From NCBI GenBank assembly GCA_948099385.1, contig CANUEZ040000168.1, positions 5,433,001 to 5,497,000 of the forward strand: 64,000 nucleotides of DNA, read 5' to 3'. The stretch is from Fasciola hepatica. Taxonomy: Eukaryota; Platyhelminthes; Trematoda; Plagiorchiida; Fasciolidae. The notes beneath the pieces were generated by a model. It searched no databases. It saw only the letters and a list, made by a program, of their open reading frames with translations, and was not told the origin of the DNA. Every line of letters starts with the position of its first letter. Positions within the stretch are counted from its first letter, which is position 1. A program made the translations under genes and the position numbers. Below, piece after piece: positions 8,870-21,300 of the stretch.

Positions 8870-11800
8870 AAGTAACTGTTACTAGGTCTCAATTTTCTTG
8901 GTATTGGGTGTGTCAGAGTTTCTCCGTTTGTTCGTCACCGTGATATCTTCCCCGTACAACTGAATTATCCCGCCTGTATGTGTACGTACACAACCACACT
9001 GTTGTTTCCCTGCAAATCTGTCAGTGTTCCTTGCTGAAACATTTCGCAATATCTTGCCCCCATAACTTGTCTGTCATTCGCACATTTTGCCAGCATTATG
9101 TTTCATCTTGTCACATTTTTCAAGTGTAAATATTTCTCCCTATCACTTTTTATTCCAAGTGTCTGAATCGATTTCCGCCTATAACTACCCATCTACTCCC
9201 AAAATGGTACAAAGCCATTTTGACATTCGTGTCGAATTTATTCTATACCGTGGTTAGAACTCAGCAACCTTTCTCTCTTTGTTAATCGGCTGAAGCACGG
9301 AGTAAGAAAGATACGTGATTGATAAAACTTGTTCATCTGCGTGGATATGTCTGTATTCTCATGTAATTTATTATGCTGTTCTGAGAATACTCGTGAACAT
9401 GTCTACTTTTTCACTATGCAGTGCACATTTGTGTACACATGATTCCGACTGTGTGGTTCACAGCGTGTTCGACCATCGGTTGAGTTGAATGCACGTGGCT
9501 TATCGCCTACTTATACCTTGGGTCATGTTTACGCAAGCCGGGGGGTAAATGTGTTCCTTCAGATGATGGGTTGTAAAACGTGTCTAAAGATTTCGTACGC
9601 CGGAAAAGTTCATTTTTCTAGGAATATATTTTGTCGGTAAAGAGATTTACCTATTTTAGCGTTAAGAAATAACGTGGAGCAGGTGAATGTTCATGGTCCG
9701 GTAGCACAGTAGTGTCGGAGAAGATAGCAGTCGATCAACTCTTCGGTTACCACGAGTAAAGTATCTCAAGACCAGTTTATAATCAATTGTAAACTGGAGT
9801 TGAGAATGGTCACTCACAACAACCGAATCGTCAGCATTGCTGTTATTGAACAATAAAAAATTGTCCATAAAGCATCCAATGATGTACCTCTTTGCACTCC
9901 AAATTGATCTCGTCTTCAGAAAGGTTACTGTGAGATGAAAATATTCCTTTGTTCAAGAAAGGTTCAAAACCTCCGAAAGACTTCCAAGGATGGGTCAAGC
10001 TTTCCTGCTGCTCATAGCTGATAGACTTATGGTGAGAATGGGTTCTTTGAGAAAAGATACTATACAACCGGCAAGGTGGTTTATTGGGTGGGCTCTACAT
10101 TTACTAAAAATTATTTTTCACTTATCCCGTCCGGAGTTTTGTATTCATGCTGTGGATACATTTCAGTAAATCACGGGGATATACTACCAAGTTAAGCATT
10201 ACTTTAGTGGTAAAACTGTCGTTATGGTAACCAAGGTGAGGAATAGGCCGTTAGAAAGAAGTTGCTTATACGGCTACTTGAGATATATTCCAACAGAAGT
10301 GGAACAACACGGTCAGATTCGGGAACCCTGCCGACTGTACAAAATCCTGAAAAACACATTTATTCTCCATTATTCGGGAGGTTACTGTCGATCATAATCT
10401 TGTCCGAACTTCTTTCTAGCGAAAATGCGATTGAAAGGACAGAATGAGACTGTAAGCACACACTGAACGTGTACATATTCCTAAGGTGCAATTGCCGTCT
10501 CCTTTTACTGATTGTGCCTACAAAGTAGCTGTGTTAGTCAACAGTGTTTTCCCCTTTAACGTTGAGGGTGATTGAAATAAGAGTCTTATACCATCTACAA
10601 TGAAGTCGGTATTTCAGTCGTTCGAAAACTTTGAAGAATGATCACCGTAGGATGATCGACTGACATTCCGCTTAGGTCATTCCGATAAGTTTGAGCCGTT
10701 TTGACGAAAATGAAAATTTAATTTGAGCATGACATCAGGCACATGCTACGGCCTGTTGTGAAGGTCAAATCTGGTGACTCGAAAAAAACCGTGCTCACCG
10801 TGTCAAATGAGAAAAGCTCCATGCGACCACGAGCCGCCTGATATCTGCATTGTGCTTACATCTAATTCAAACAGAAAAAAATGATCGTGATCTGATCTAC
10901 CAGGCCTCGCATCAACTTCAGCAAATGAATCATTAAATCTGTCATTTATTAAAATACCTAGGATCGGGTTATTCAGGATAGGTTCTTTGGTAAAATAGAT
11001 GTACAGTCACTTCCTTAGAATCACCGATGGCATTACTTTTTATGCGGTAGCATCGTCTAGAAAGTGAAAGGGTGTATTTCCCTCCGAAGTTAATTTTTTA
11101 AAATATTCCCAAATTTGCCGCTGGATTTATTATTTCTGAAAAACGGGGGTCACAGAATACGTCTCCTTTCGTGATAAGCGTTTTAAATTTTTGCCACTGT
11201 TTTTTTGTTGTTAGCTAAGAAATTTGAAAAAGGGTGAAAAATTCGGTTCAGAACCGTTTGCTAAATGTGAACGAAGCAAAGAAAACACTATGCTAGCATG
11301 TCAAGGACAAAATAAAATCAAAGTTCTCACTCTCCTAAACTCATACGAGCACATTTCACTTTGCATTAATACTAGATATATTTTATTAGCACCTTAGAAA
11401 AATTAAAGCTGCATGACCAGTTACGAAAAATCAGTGCTCAAAAGTGAACGCCCTTTTTACTCACATCTATGTCTGGAATTGTTTGAGCTGTGTATTTCAC
11501 GAACTAAGAAAGCCAACTTTCACTCTGTAATTATCCGAGGTTACGGTTGAAATCAATTGAAAATCCGTGTGTTCGTCGGTGATTATCTTAAATCTCATTA
11601 TTTTCCACTTTACACATTACGAATTATTCCACACCGAAGAGGAACAGCTTCCTTTTGCTTTTCAAAAGTGAAGGGAGCAATGATATTGCGTAATTACCAA
11701 TAGTTATCATCAAATACAACTTGCATTTTCTCGGTTATTGCACAAACCACTTGGGAAATATCACTCAATTCGATGTGCTGCTAACGTTCTCGGAAAACAT

Positions 11801-14800
11801 GGACAATTATGGAGTTACTGTCTGGCTAATGACCGGACGATGATTGTAACAGATATCCGAAAATACATTACACAAATGGACCTTACCATTTATGTACTCA
11901 TGCGAAAATGCACAGCTTGATGCATTACCGATTGTATGCATGAAAGAGCCACACTGACAAGGGCTAACCGGTAGCGTGTTCCACGTCTTTTTTCAGATTT
12001 TCCGGTGAGTTGCAGATGGTTTGTAAACCAATTTAATGTACAACGATCAAAAGCGAAAGTGTTATTGAATTCCGACAACATGCAGTCGTTTATGAGATTG
12101 GGAAAAATTACCGAGGACCGATCGGTTGTTTCGAGTATTCCTTACAGTCGCTTGTCACTCCAGACAACAGGGAGAACCATTTCCAATACATAAACTCATC
12201 TATATTAAACTATGGTAGTGAACATATCATGAAGGATGGAGTCAAATTATTTTCATTGTAAACCCCAAGAAAATCCCTATGAAGACAGGCAAAAGCCGAC
12301 CTTCCTGTTGATAGATTATTCAACCCACTAACTTCTTGACCGGATAATTTCGTCCATAGCTTTGCTCGAGATTTAGGTTCGAATAATCAAACTGAAGGAG
12401 AGCTGCGTCTTTATGCGAGTTGTTTTATTGAATTGAACGTCTTCCGTCTTTCAAATTGGCGAACAGAACTATCCCATTTTCAGTGAAATAGAAAATTTTT
12501 GAGAACATGCCATGAACAGTTGGCTTCAAATTCTGTGTTCATTCGAGACAAATTGTAAAATATCATTCTACACAAAGTACTTGACGTCTGCTGTTGATCG
12601 AACCTGGTGTGGATATTCCGGTCAAACGAGTGACAAACACGGGAAAACTTGTTTTTCACATCTTTTCACAGTTTACCTCATGACTGTAGGATTCGGCGAG
12701 CTTCTACCGTCTGAGCATGTGATTCTGTTGCATAGAAACTAGTTTCGTGGACTTCAGTGATCCTTATGTATCGTACCGTATTTTGCAACTTGGTATCAAG
12801 AACGAGTGGTATAGCGGTGATACTCTATTCAAAGCTAGAAGTGGTACACGGACTTTTAAGGTCTCATTTTTTTTTCAAGCAACTTGGTTAAAATCCAGCA
12901 ACATTCCAACAATCCCAAAGTATTATTAGAGCAAAACATGGAAAGTAACAAGAGTTGGTCTACATGTTAGACAGCATTGTGCATAATAAGATTACGAGGG
13001 TATTTCAGTGTGAACCCGTTTGCTTACTTTAGGAGACATTAGACGAATGAGCCTGTGAATTTCGCACGGACTGACACCAGTTACGATCAGAGGTTCTCCA
13101 CGAACTTCCCTATCAATTTGCCTGGTTTGCGCAGTTCTTATCATTTATTCGACAACCCGATAAGCTTATCTGGTACTTGCCAGTCCTGGGCGATGGAATT
13201 CGGTCTGCCCTGGGCGGAAATGTTTTGTAGGCTAACAAAAGAGGTTAGTTTCTTTTTCAATTTATCTGTCGCAGTTATTGCTCGAGCGCGTAACTGGCCA
13301 ACACCTTTGCGTTTCGCACAATTTATTAATAAAATTCGCAGCCCGAATCTGATAGATAGGGGAAAATTCACTAGCAATTTCACATGCAAAAGTCTACTTT
13401 GCCAGCCGGAATCAGAGCGGAGACATTTTGCTTTCGAGCTAAGTCACTTTGGTACGGCCAGTCGAATCTCAGTTACTCAGGTGAATGTTCCATATCAAGC
13501 AAGCACTTGCTTTTATTCTTAGGGAACAGAATGAACTACCTTGGAAACAGGATCCGAACTCAGCTGTTACTCGCTGTCAGGATTCTTCTGTTTGCCAATT
13601 CCGTCTGTCCCGAGCCTGGTCGGCTTGGGTGATCGTCCCAAATGCGAGTGCAATGCTGACGTACCGTCGCGTACACACCAAATACTATGCAGTCCTTGAT
13701 TAGGTCAGTTGGAAAGCTATATCTTGGCTAGTCAATTCACAACAAAGTCGGATCAGCTGCAGCACAGGCTTTTGGACATTACATTTTTATTTCACAACTG
13801 AGAGCATTTTGGGCTACCCAGGGGAAACTACAACGAAGCACTTTTGAAAATCTTCACCCCCGTTTACGATGTGACAGATTTTGCTCCCTTCTCCATTGAG
13901 AGCGGTAATTTTGCCGGAAAAATGTTCACAGACCAAAAATGACTATCGACCCTCGATGGTACTTCCTTTCTTCAAATTATGAATTCAAGTGGGTAAACGA
14001 TATTTTACTGGTGTGAATGTTCATGTTTGTGTAGACTGCAAACTATTTAGGGGCCGTGATTATTCTGTCGTGTATTAGTCTAACAATAGTTGAATATTTT
14101 CCACATCACTTCCTGGTCGATGACCCTTTTGTCTACGTCGAAATAAGTCAACAAGACCATGTTTTCCCGCCAAATAGGGGTGGAGTTGGCCGAGTTCCTT
14201 TAGACATTCAGTAAGTTCAAAATGGTAGAATAACATTTTCTACAGGTAAGGTAATCTGCAATGAGCTGTACTTCTATTGTTCTGTTTCGGCTTCCAAATG
14301 TCCGCTGATCTATTTATGGAAGACTTATTGTCTACTGTTCTGAATGCATCCGAACGTTCATCATTTTACAAAGTTCAAATGTCAGTTATTTACTCTGATA
14401 GACCAGCATACTATTCTTGAAACAGCCTCCTCCACTCAAGAGATTGCACCAGGTGAAAACCAAAGACATCCTTTGTAGACCAATACGAGCACAATAGAAA
14501 GTGCTAATGTTTTGGAAAAATGAAGGTCGGTGAAGCCTCAAACAAAAGTTATCAATAGATAATTAAAATCGCTATGCTACTGCAAATTATTTTCCTCCAT
14601 AACCAAATCAGCCTGAGCAGTTTTCAACTTGTCCCAGTCAAATTTGACCATATTCAGCGAATTGTTCTTTCTTCATTGGCGCCATGATGATTTTGGTAAC
14701 TAGGATACCAGAAAGCTCACCCCACCGATGGCTAGCATATTCTAACGATTAGCCACGTTTCCTACACATGTCGCAATATTCATTACCCAGATAATTATTA

Positions 14801-15335
14801 GCACTGAAGTAGCCCCATCTTGTACGTGAGGAACTGGATGGAAGTACATTAAACTGAAGGCCAAAATTAGCTATGCTAACGTTGTTCTACTCTTTTATTG
14901 GACAGCGAAGCACAGCAAGAAGACGGAACATAGCAACATGACAGGCGTTGTCAGTAATTTTCTACGTGAGGCTGTTTAGAGTGGTCTTGTTACTGGTTTA
15001 AAAGACATTGATAATGCAGTGAAACTTTGACAGAATTTGGCCGCTTTTACGTACCAAGCAGGATACAAAAAGCATTAGTTTGTTTTACTGGTTAGTGGTA
15101 ACAATTTTGACGGACTCTACCACTATGAGTGACAGCCCTTTCATGCGCACATACGAACATTATCCCACATCGTACACGACTTGTTCTCCCGTTTCTACTC
15201 TCTTCCCACTTCCTGTTCTAATTCCAAATCGCACGGAATCTTCGGTCGACCGTGCCCGCTGTAGTACCACTGATTAAAATGCTGGCCACGGTAACTCTTG
15301 TCATTTCTCGACTAGCTTCCGAGTCTCACCAAAAC
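8870..15335. other. Non-coding stretch between the FN2 receptor gene and the first LINE
   Basis: Apart from repeat copy B at 9705-9810, no gene or RNA was recognised. The longest open frame is 13055-13522 (+), 155 codons opening on a non-ATG codon. It has no recognisable domain and contains a 31-nt intron-like segment (13244-13274), but removing that segment leads quickly to a stop. The sequence just downstream of the receptor stop is presumably its 3' UTR up to about 8890. Confidence 0.5.
9705..9810. repeat. Diverged interspersed repeat, copy B
   Basis: Second copy of the repeat at 5445-5545, in the same orientation and on the other side of the FN2 receptor gene. The shared blocks are in the same order. 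It continues into sequence ending with an AACAATAAAAAATTG tract (about 9848-9862) that copy A lacks. The two copies are about 4.26 kb apart. Confidence 0.5.
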
Positions 15336-15385
15336 CGTTACCACTAGCTGATGCCCTACTTCATATTCGATGCCCATTCATACTA

Positions 15386-16200
15386 GCCACGTTAAACATG
15401 TGGACCCTGATGGGTATAGGACGTCAGGTGGGTTTAGCTCGTAGGCTTGAATCTCCTTCCATCGATGTATGTTACATTCAACAGACTGGCATTCAAGACT
15501 CCATTTCCATATTTCGATTGACGCTCCCACTAATCGCTCTGTGAAATTTCACTCGCGCCTTTCTGGGGACGTAAAGGCTGTGGCTTCTGGGATCGCTGGC
15601 ATTGGCATTGTTCTCAGCAAAAGAGCTGAAGCAGGGCTGCTAGACTGGATACCAGTCAACAATCAGTTACAAGCAGTGAGAATCAGAGGTTCATTCAAAG
15701 GGGACATTTGCTGCTCCGATAGACTCAATCCGTTTGTTGTTTCGGCATATGGACCCACCGATGGTAGACCAGAGGCAATCAAAGATAATTTCTACTGAAA
15801 GCTTTACGACCACACAAAACAGGCCGGACTGACATCGTGATGTTGGCAGTAAATCTGGATGCTAGAATGGGTCGGTTGTCATCGAATGAGGCGCATTCAC
15901 GAGGCCCTTTTGGACTAGATTCCTATCGCTCGGACCAGACCATCTCCTGTTCCTCGCTAGAACACACTTCAGACGTTCTGATTGCCGGTACACCACGTGG
16001 TGTCCGCCCTTTTTGAGACAGCAATGGACCAAGGTCGACCACATTACTATAAACCACAAATGGTGGGGTTGCATGCAAGATTGTCGGTCGTAATGGAGAA
16101 ACCTGCAAGATTCTGACCACGCATTAGTTTGCACTGAGCAGTCCATGTGCTCCTGTGGGTGCTCCAAAAGCAAACTGCCAAGAAAGTTAGATTGCGGCAA
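15386..16200 (+). pseudogene. Endonuclease domain remnant of the 15.3-18.3 kb LINE
   Basis: Frame 2 from 15386 carries a TLNMWTLMGIG block and IDVCYIQQTGIQDS. It shifts to frame 1 near 15500-15520 and stays open to 15798, with the VSAYGPTDGRPEAIKDNFY block. Further on come NLDARMGRLSS (about 15852) and a QWTKVDHI block. In this nuclease family the residue before the first conserved Thr is normally Glu (ET) and the MN block follows a conserved Asp. Here they read QT and NLD, so catalytic positions are changed as well as the frame. Confidence 0.75.
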
Positions 16201-16379
16201 GCTCTCCGATTTATCTCGCTTATCTGTCTTTCAAAACGCGCTAGCTGAAAAGCCATATGTAGCCCCACTTGATAAAGTAAACTAGTACTGGTCGCTTATG
16301 AAGAATGTTTTGCATTTTGCTGGTCTAGTAAACTGTTGTCTCATCATGTCGCAAGAACCTGAGTTTCTGCTGAATCTCT

Positions 16380-18305
16380 GAGCTTTCTCGACGCACGCCA
16401 GTTGATTCATGCTGAGAGCGAGTATAATGCAGCACGCCGCGAAACGAGACATGCGCTTAACGCAAGTCTTCGTCGAGACCGCGAAACCTGGTGGTTACAA
16501 CGCGCATCGAAGATGGAACGAGCTGCCACCAAGGTAAATCCTTGCAAGCTGTTCTATCTCATTTGAGTCACCCGTAGGAAGTTTCTAGGTGTGAATGAAA
16601 CAGTCAGTGAGGATGACGGTTCTTAACTTCACAATCAGAAGCTCGGTCTCGATCACTAGGTGAAACACTTCGAGACATAATCTAGCTGGCCCTCGATGTC
16701 AGCTTCTTCCATAGCTATTCCGGTACACGTCCAGTGGTCCGTTTCGATACACCTCTTTACCTAGGCGGAAATCCGAAAGGAGATCCAGGCCTTAGGACGT
16801 CACACATTGCCGGGCTCCGATGGCAGTACCCCAACCCCATTTTAAGATGGTGGAGTGCAGCTAGTTAGAGAGCGTCATGTTATGTCTCAAAAGTTTGGAA
16901 TTCTGAGCAGGTTCCGTTCTTGGGGGGGAGGGGGGGGGGGTCGATTGCTGTTCCCATCCTCAAGAAAGGTTCGTGCAGTGACTGCTTTTACCACAGAAGT
17001 GTAAGCCTTCCCAATAGCTTCGAAGCTGTTTGCTTCTGTCATCATTCTCAAACTATACGAAAATTGTGAAAAGCAGACTCTCAAGGAGCAATTTGGGTCG
17101 TGGATGTGTCGACCGGATCTCAATCCTCAGACAACTGCTGGAGCACTTTCAGGCTTGCTGAAGGCAGATAGTCATCGTGTTCCTTGACATCCACTAGACC
17201 TTCAACAACGTAATTAGGACTGCACAATGGAAGTATCTGTTTAGAAATGGAGTACCTGCGAAGTAAATATTCGTCCTCAAAGAGTTGTATCTTCACACCT
17301 CTGGTTGGGTGAGGGCTTACGGCCGGCTTTCATCCGCTTTTGTCGTCTCCAGTGGAGTTCGGCAAGGTTGCCCTACTTACTCATTCCTCTTCAACTTTGT
17401 CATAGAACATGTTCTACTGAATGCTCCATCTAGTGTTCCAAGTAGTGGAGTGTAACTTCTCTGAGATAACAGAGGTTTTGACTTAGAATATGCCGACGAG
17501 ATTGCTTTGCTGAGTGATATTACACAGGCAATGCAACACGCTTTGGATGGCTTTGTGATTGACGTATCCAGACAAGGAACGTACTTTGCGCCTTCCAAGT
17601 GGGAAGTTCTTTTCGAAGACTGAGAGGAGCTTGCGCCTGCCCTAATCCTTTGTGGTAATCGGCTAGAATTAGTCGACAGTTTTGAGTAACTTGGGAGCTT
17701 CATAACAACTGCTGGGGGTGTCGGTTAGGAGATAAATGCATACGTAGAAAGAGCTAGAGAGACTTTTGCAAACCTACGACACTTGTGGCTTTTCCATGAA
17801 ATTTGTCTCTCTCTTAATGGACGGGTTTATTTTGCCGCGGTTTGCAGTGTCTTACTCTACGGTTGCAAGAACTGGCTACTTTGTGATCAGGATGCTCGAC
17901 TTTTTTCTGTGTTTGACAATCTACCTCTTGGAAGCACTGCTTGCGTCTGGTGGGAACATCGGGTGCGTATTGATGAGGTGCGTCGTCGTGTTAGGCACGG
18001 ACAGCCGCCCTCCAAACAAATTGATGGCTCTTCACCGACTCTGATGGCTCTGTCATGTTTTACGAATCCCGGTTCACCGTCTTAATTTCCGTGCCCCACT
18101 TACACTAACTGGAAAAGGTCAATAGAAGTGACGCAGAGGTCAGTCCATGGCTTGGCTTGGAGATATGACGAAGCCAACATCAGGTTTGGCTTTGGTTGGC
18201 TCTTCCTGCCCCTTTTAATGGGGTCCATGGTATGAGGATTGTCGTTGATTAGAGACGTACATGGATACGGCTCGGAATAAAAGTAAGTGGAGGGAATGCT
18301 GTACA
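16380..18305 (+). pseudogene. Reverse transcriptase remnant of the 15.3-18.3 kb LINE
   Basis: Recognisable in order: the basic RRDRETWWLQRASKMERAA block (about 16471), GSDG (about 16817), a G-rich tract at 16922-16940, RGCVDRISILRQLLEHF (about 17100), VFLDIH followed by a stop (motif A, about 17180), SSGVRQGCP, YADE in place of the usual YADD (motif C), then the thumb and C-terminal blocks. Stops lie within or beside motif A and after GV at about 17450. No active enzyme can be made. Confidence 0.8.
16922..16940 (+). repeat. G-tract (G7-A-G11)
   Basis: Eighteen G residues in 19 positions inside the LINE remnant. Likely polymerase slippage after the element died. It could form a G-quadruplex and is a place where read or assembly length may be wrong. 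Confidence 0.9.
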
Positions 18306-18310
18306 GTCTG

Positions 18311-21300
18311 TCCGTTGAACTCGTGCTTAGTTATCCTTAAAAAAAGTAATTCCCGCAATGAAACTGAAACAAACATCAAAAAAGCATTCAGTGAAAAGCG
18401 AAAAACAATCATCTTTTTATTTTTGTCTTTGGCTAAAAGTCTCTTTCACAGTAATGTACTCTCCTTCCCGTATTTTTATCTGTTGCTGTAGCGTTGGCTC
18501 TTTGCTGGATTTCAGGGCAGTATATTACACGCATGTGTATATATATATCAATTTATTATTAAAAATAATCCAGCAAAATCTTTGATGCTTTTTATTCGAA
18601 TCTATTCATTTTCAGGCGTGAATTGTCTTGACCACATACATGGAGAAAACATATTTGCCATATATACAACCGATATGACGTTTCGACCTCAGATAGGTGC
18701 AATCAAACCCAGAGGTGATATCTGTCTCTGAGGAAACAAATAAACCTGTCACATGATGCAACCAACAGAATCACTTATCAGGTCCTTTGAAGACATAACC
18801 TTAAGGGATTGAAAATTACTTACACTTCCCCATCCTCGTCCGCCATTTTACTGGTAGCAAACATCATACTTTTAGACTCTTTAAAGTGTGGTAAACAACC
18901 AGTTATCATATTGATAATGATTCCTCCTGTGTGTCACGTAAACTGTTTATGGCTCTGGTATCCCTGTTGAAAGGAAACATTCTCACGTCAACTGATGCGG
19001 TTTTATCGTTGGAAACTTAAAAAGGACTAGGTTTATGAGAACATACAAATGGAGTAAGAAAACCTTCACCTAATAGTGAATTTATCTAAAAGATTTTCGT
19101 GGCATGATGGAGTAGGGAACATATCAGTTGTTGTTGTTTCGTTATTTGCCGAGGAGGTATTGTCCTCGCCGGACCAACCTTGCTCGAACAAGTAGGATCA
19201 AGTTTGAGAAACATCAGTTGGATCCGAACAGTGTTGAATTTCCGTCGATAATCGATCATCTAGTGAACTATGTACACAACGATGTCTCCCTTTTATCCAC
19301 ACTAAACATTGGAAACTTCCATAAAGGTCCGTTTACACGATAATTTTACGTCCAAATGTCAATCATCACCCATCTGTCTTCCTCAAGTGACCATCTAGAT
19401 TAGTCAATGCTGCTGAAAACGAGAAGTCATCAGAAATCTGACGTACAATGTGACGGAAAAGTGGGACAACACCGGCGCGCAAAAGAAGTGTGATCTTCTA
19501 TGTGTATTCAGCGAGAACATTTGAATTGGAATTACGGCAGACTCGGAAAGAACTTACGTCCAAGCAGTGATGATTGTCTTTTGCGCTGGAAATGCTGGAA
19601 CAGATTTCGCACTGTCTGTGATCTGGCTAGCACTTTAACTGGTGAATTTATTTTTTATCCTCGTCTTTTATAGAAACCAAGTGAAATAATGAAACATTTT
19701 CAAACAAGAAATAATGATAACTACTTATCGTACCAAAAGTTGCTATCTTAATCTTATTTCTGAACATTATTGCAATTTCACGTAGTAAAATAATTTGATG
19801 AATATTTTTTGTTCTTGCTTACGATTGAGCGGTAACAATTTCGTAAAATGTCATACGGAATAAACAGGTAGAGGAAATTAGCAATCCTATCGTTGTCGAT
19901 GTGGTGTCCTGCGATTTACAAGGAAATGAACATGCTACTTAAAAAAACCAACCTGTATTATTACTCCACTATTATTTGTCCACAGTGCTTGAATAAATTT
20001 CCCTGAATGTCAGAATCCTGTGGTCGTGGAAGTCGTTTATTCACGGTAGTTGAAAAATCATCATAGACTCTACGAACCACAGAGGTCTTGGTGAAAGGAA
20101 AGGGGAAGTGCACACATTCGCTGCTTCTACACTTTATTTTCATCTGTAATCAATTTAGACCCCGCGAACAACAAATTCCACCGACTCGTATTTTATTATC
20201 GACTCACAATGTGATTCTTGGTGAATAAAAAATAGAAGCCCAGTTGCAACAATGTGCGAATTAGCCGTACAAAAGGAGTCCACGAGGACCTGTTAGTTAT
20301 TTCCATATTTCTTTCACTCCTTTCCATCGGAACAGGAATAGGACGTTGCTTGGTTTCTTGCAATTTGTGTGTAAAAAAATGTCTTGAAAAAGAATATACC
20401 CAGAAGAACGTACTTGTCGAAGCTGCTACCAAGCAAATATCACTTGTTTACAGAACAAACCAAAGACCCTTCAACAGTTATTCAGGTGGATAAAGTCTTT
20501 TATGTTGTTGTTTCGAATGCAACATTCTGGTGAAATATCCACGATGATGTTTCCTTTTTTCGTCTCTTATGACTTATTTTAATTTGAAAACTGGTAGATC
20601 TAGTGGATAATTTCCAAAGATCTGCCAGGAGTGTTTTTTTATTTTGACCTCATCTCCATTGACAATCTTCATTCAGTTACTAGTTTATGCTGCTCATCAG
20701 GTCACAAAGCTATGTGACTACGGTGACCATTACCCATTTCCCTAGTGTGTTCGTATCACATGATTTCGGTTCTGTTCAACAAGACAAAATAGCGTAGAAT
20801 GCGAGAAACTCCTCAGTTATCTGAACGCTACTGGATCATTTCAAATTCCATTTGGTAGATCATCATGGTTTGGCAACAAAAGCTCCTGAGCATTCTATTC
20901 TTGTTGCTGCCTCCATACGGTACGCCGAGGGACATTTGGGGGAGCTAGTTTTTATGAATTCAAATAAAACTAACCAGCCTTTACTGGAGCGTAGCTTGAC
21001 GATCAATGATAACATGCAAGTATTACTGTTTACACTTTCCAGTTTATTCGACATGATACTCCAACACCTTCATATTAAGTTCAGGTAATTTTGTTTTGTC
21101 ACCTCAGCGAAAATCATTTAAACATTCGAGGGCACAACAAGCAGATACATCATTTTGTTTTGCTGCTCATATGCAGAATAAAACCAATGGCTTTGCAAGT
21201 AGTAGCATCCCAGTTAGTGGGAAACGAGTTTCGCCAAATCGGTCTCTGTGAGTTTTGTTAGCTTTGTTTTATTTTGTGTACATAGCGTTCTACAATTCGT

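Larger units (their letters stand above)
15340..18310 (+). mobile_element. Near full-length decayed LINE (endonuclease + reverse transcriptase), probably RTE-like
   Basis: Conceptual translation across all three forward frames gives, in order, an apurinic-type endonuclease (about 15386-16200), a linker region (about 16380-16560), and reverse transcriptase with GVRQGCP (17354-17374) and a YADE box (17489-17500). The RT C-terminal part includes the RVYFAAVCSVLLYGCKNW block (about 17822-17875), and a terminal block around GPWYEDCR and TARNKSKW ends near 18305. Many stops and frameshifts interrupt it, so it is dead. The block order and length match non-LTR elements of the RTE/SR2-like group of flukes from memory. 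It is GC-richer than its flanks. The 5' end is uncertain and could reach back to about 15080. Confidence 0.85.

Noticed and set aside
13244..13274. 31-nt micro-intron (GTTAGT...GTCGCAG) inside the 155-codon ORF at 13055-13522
   Set aside because: The splice-like ends are good and such tiny introns exist in flukes, but splicing it out leads to a stop after about 27 codons and the ORF has no recognised homology.
15469..15798. 109-codon ORF as a host nuclease gene
   Set aside because: It is one frame of the LINE endonuclease domain, with the preceding part in another frame and RT downstream.
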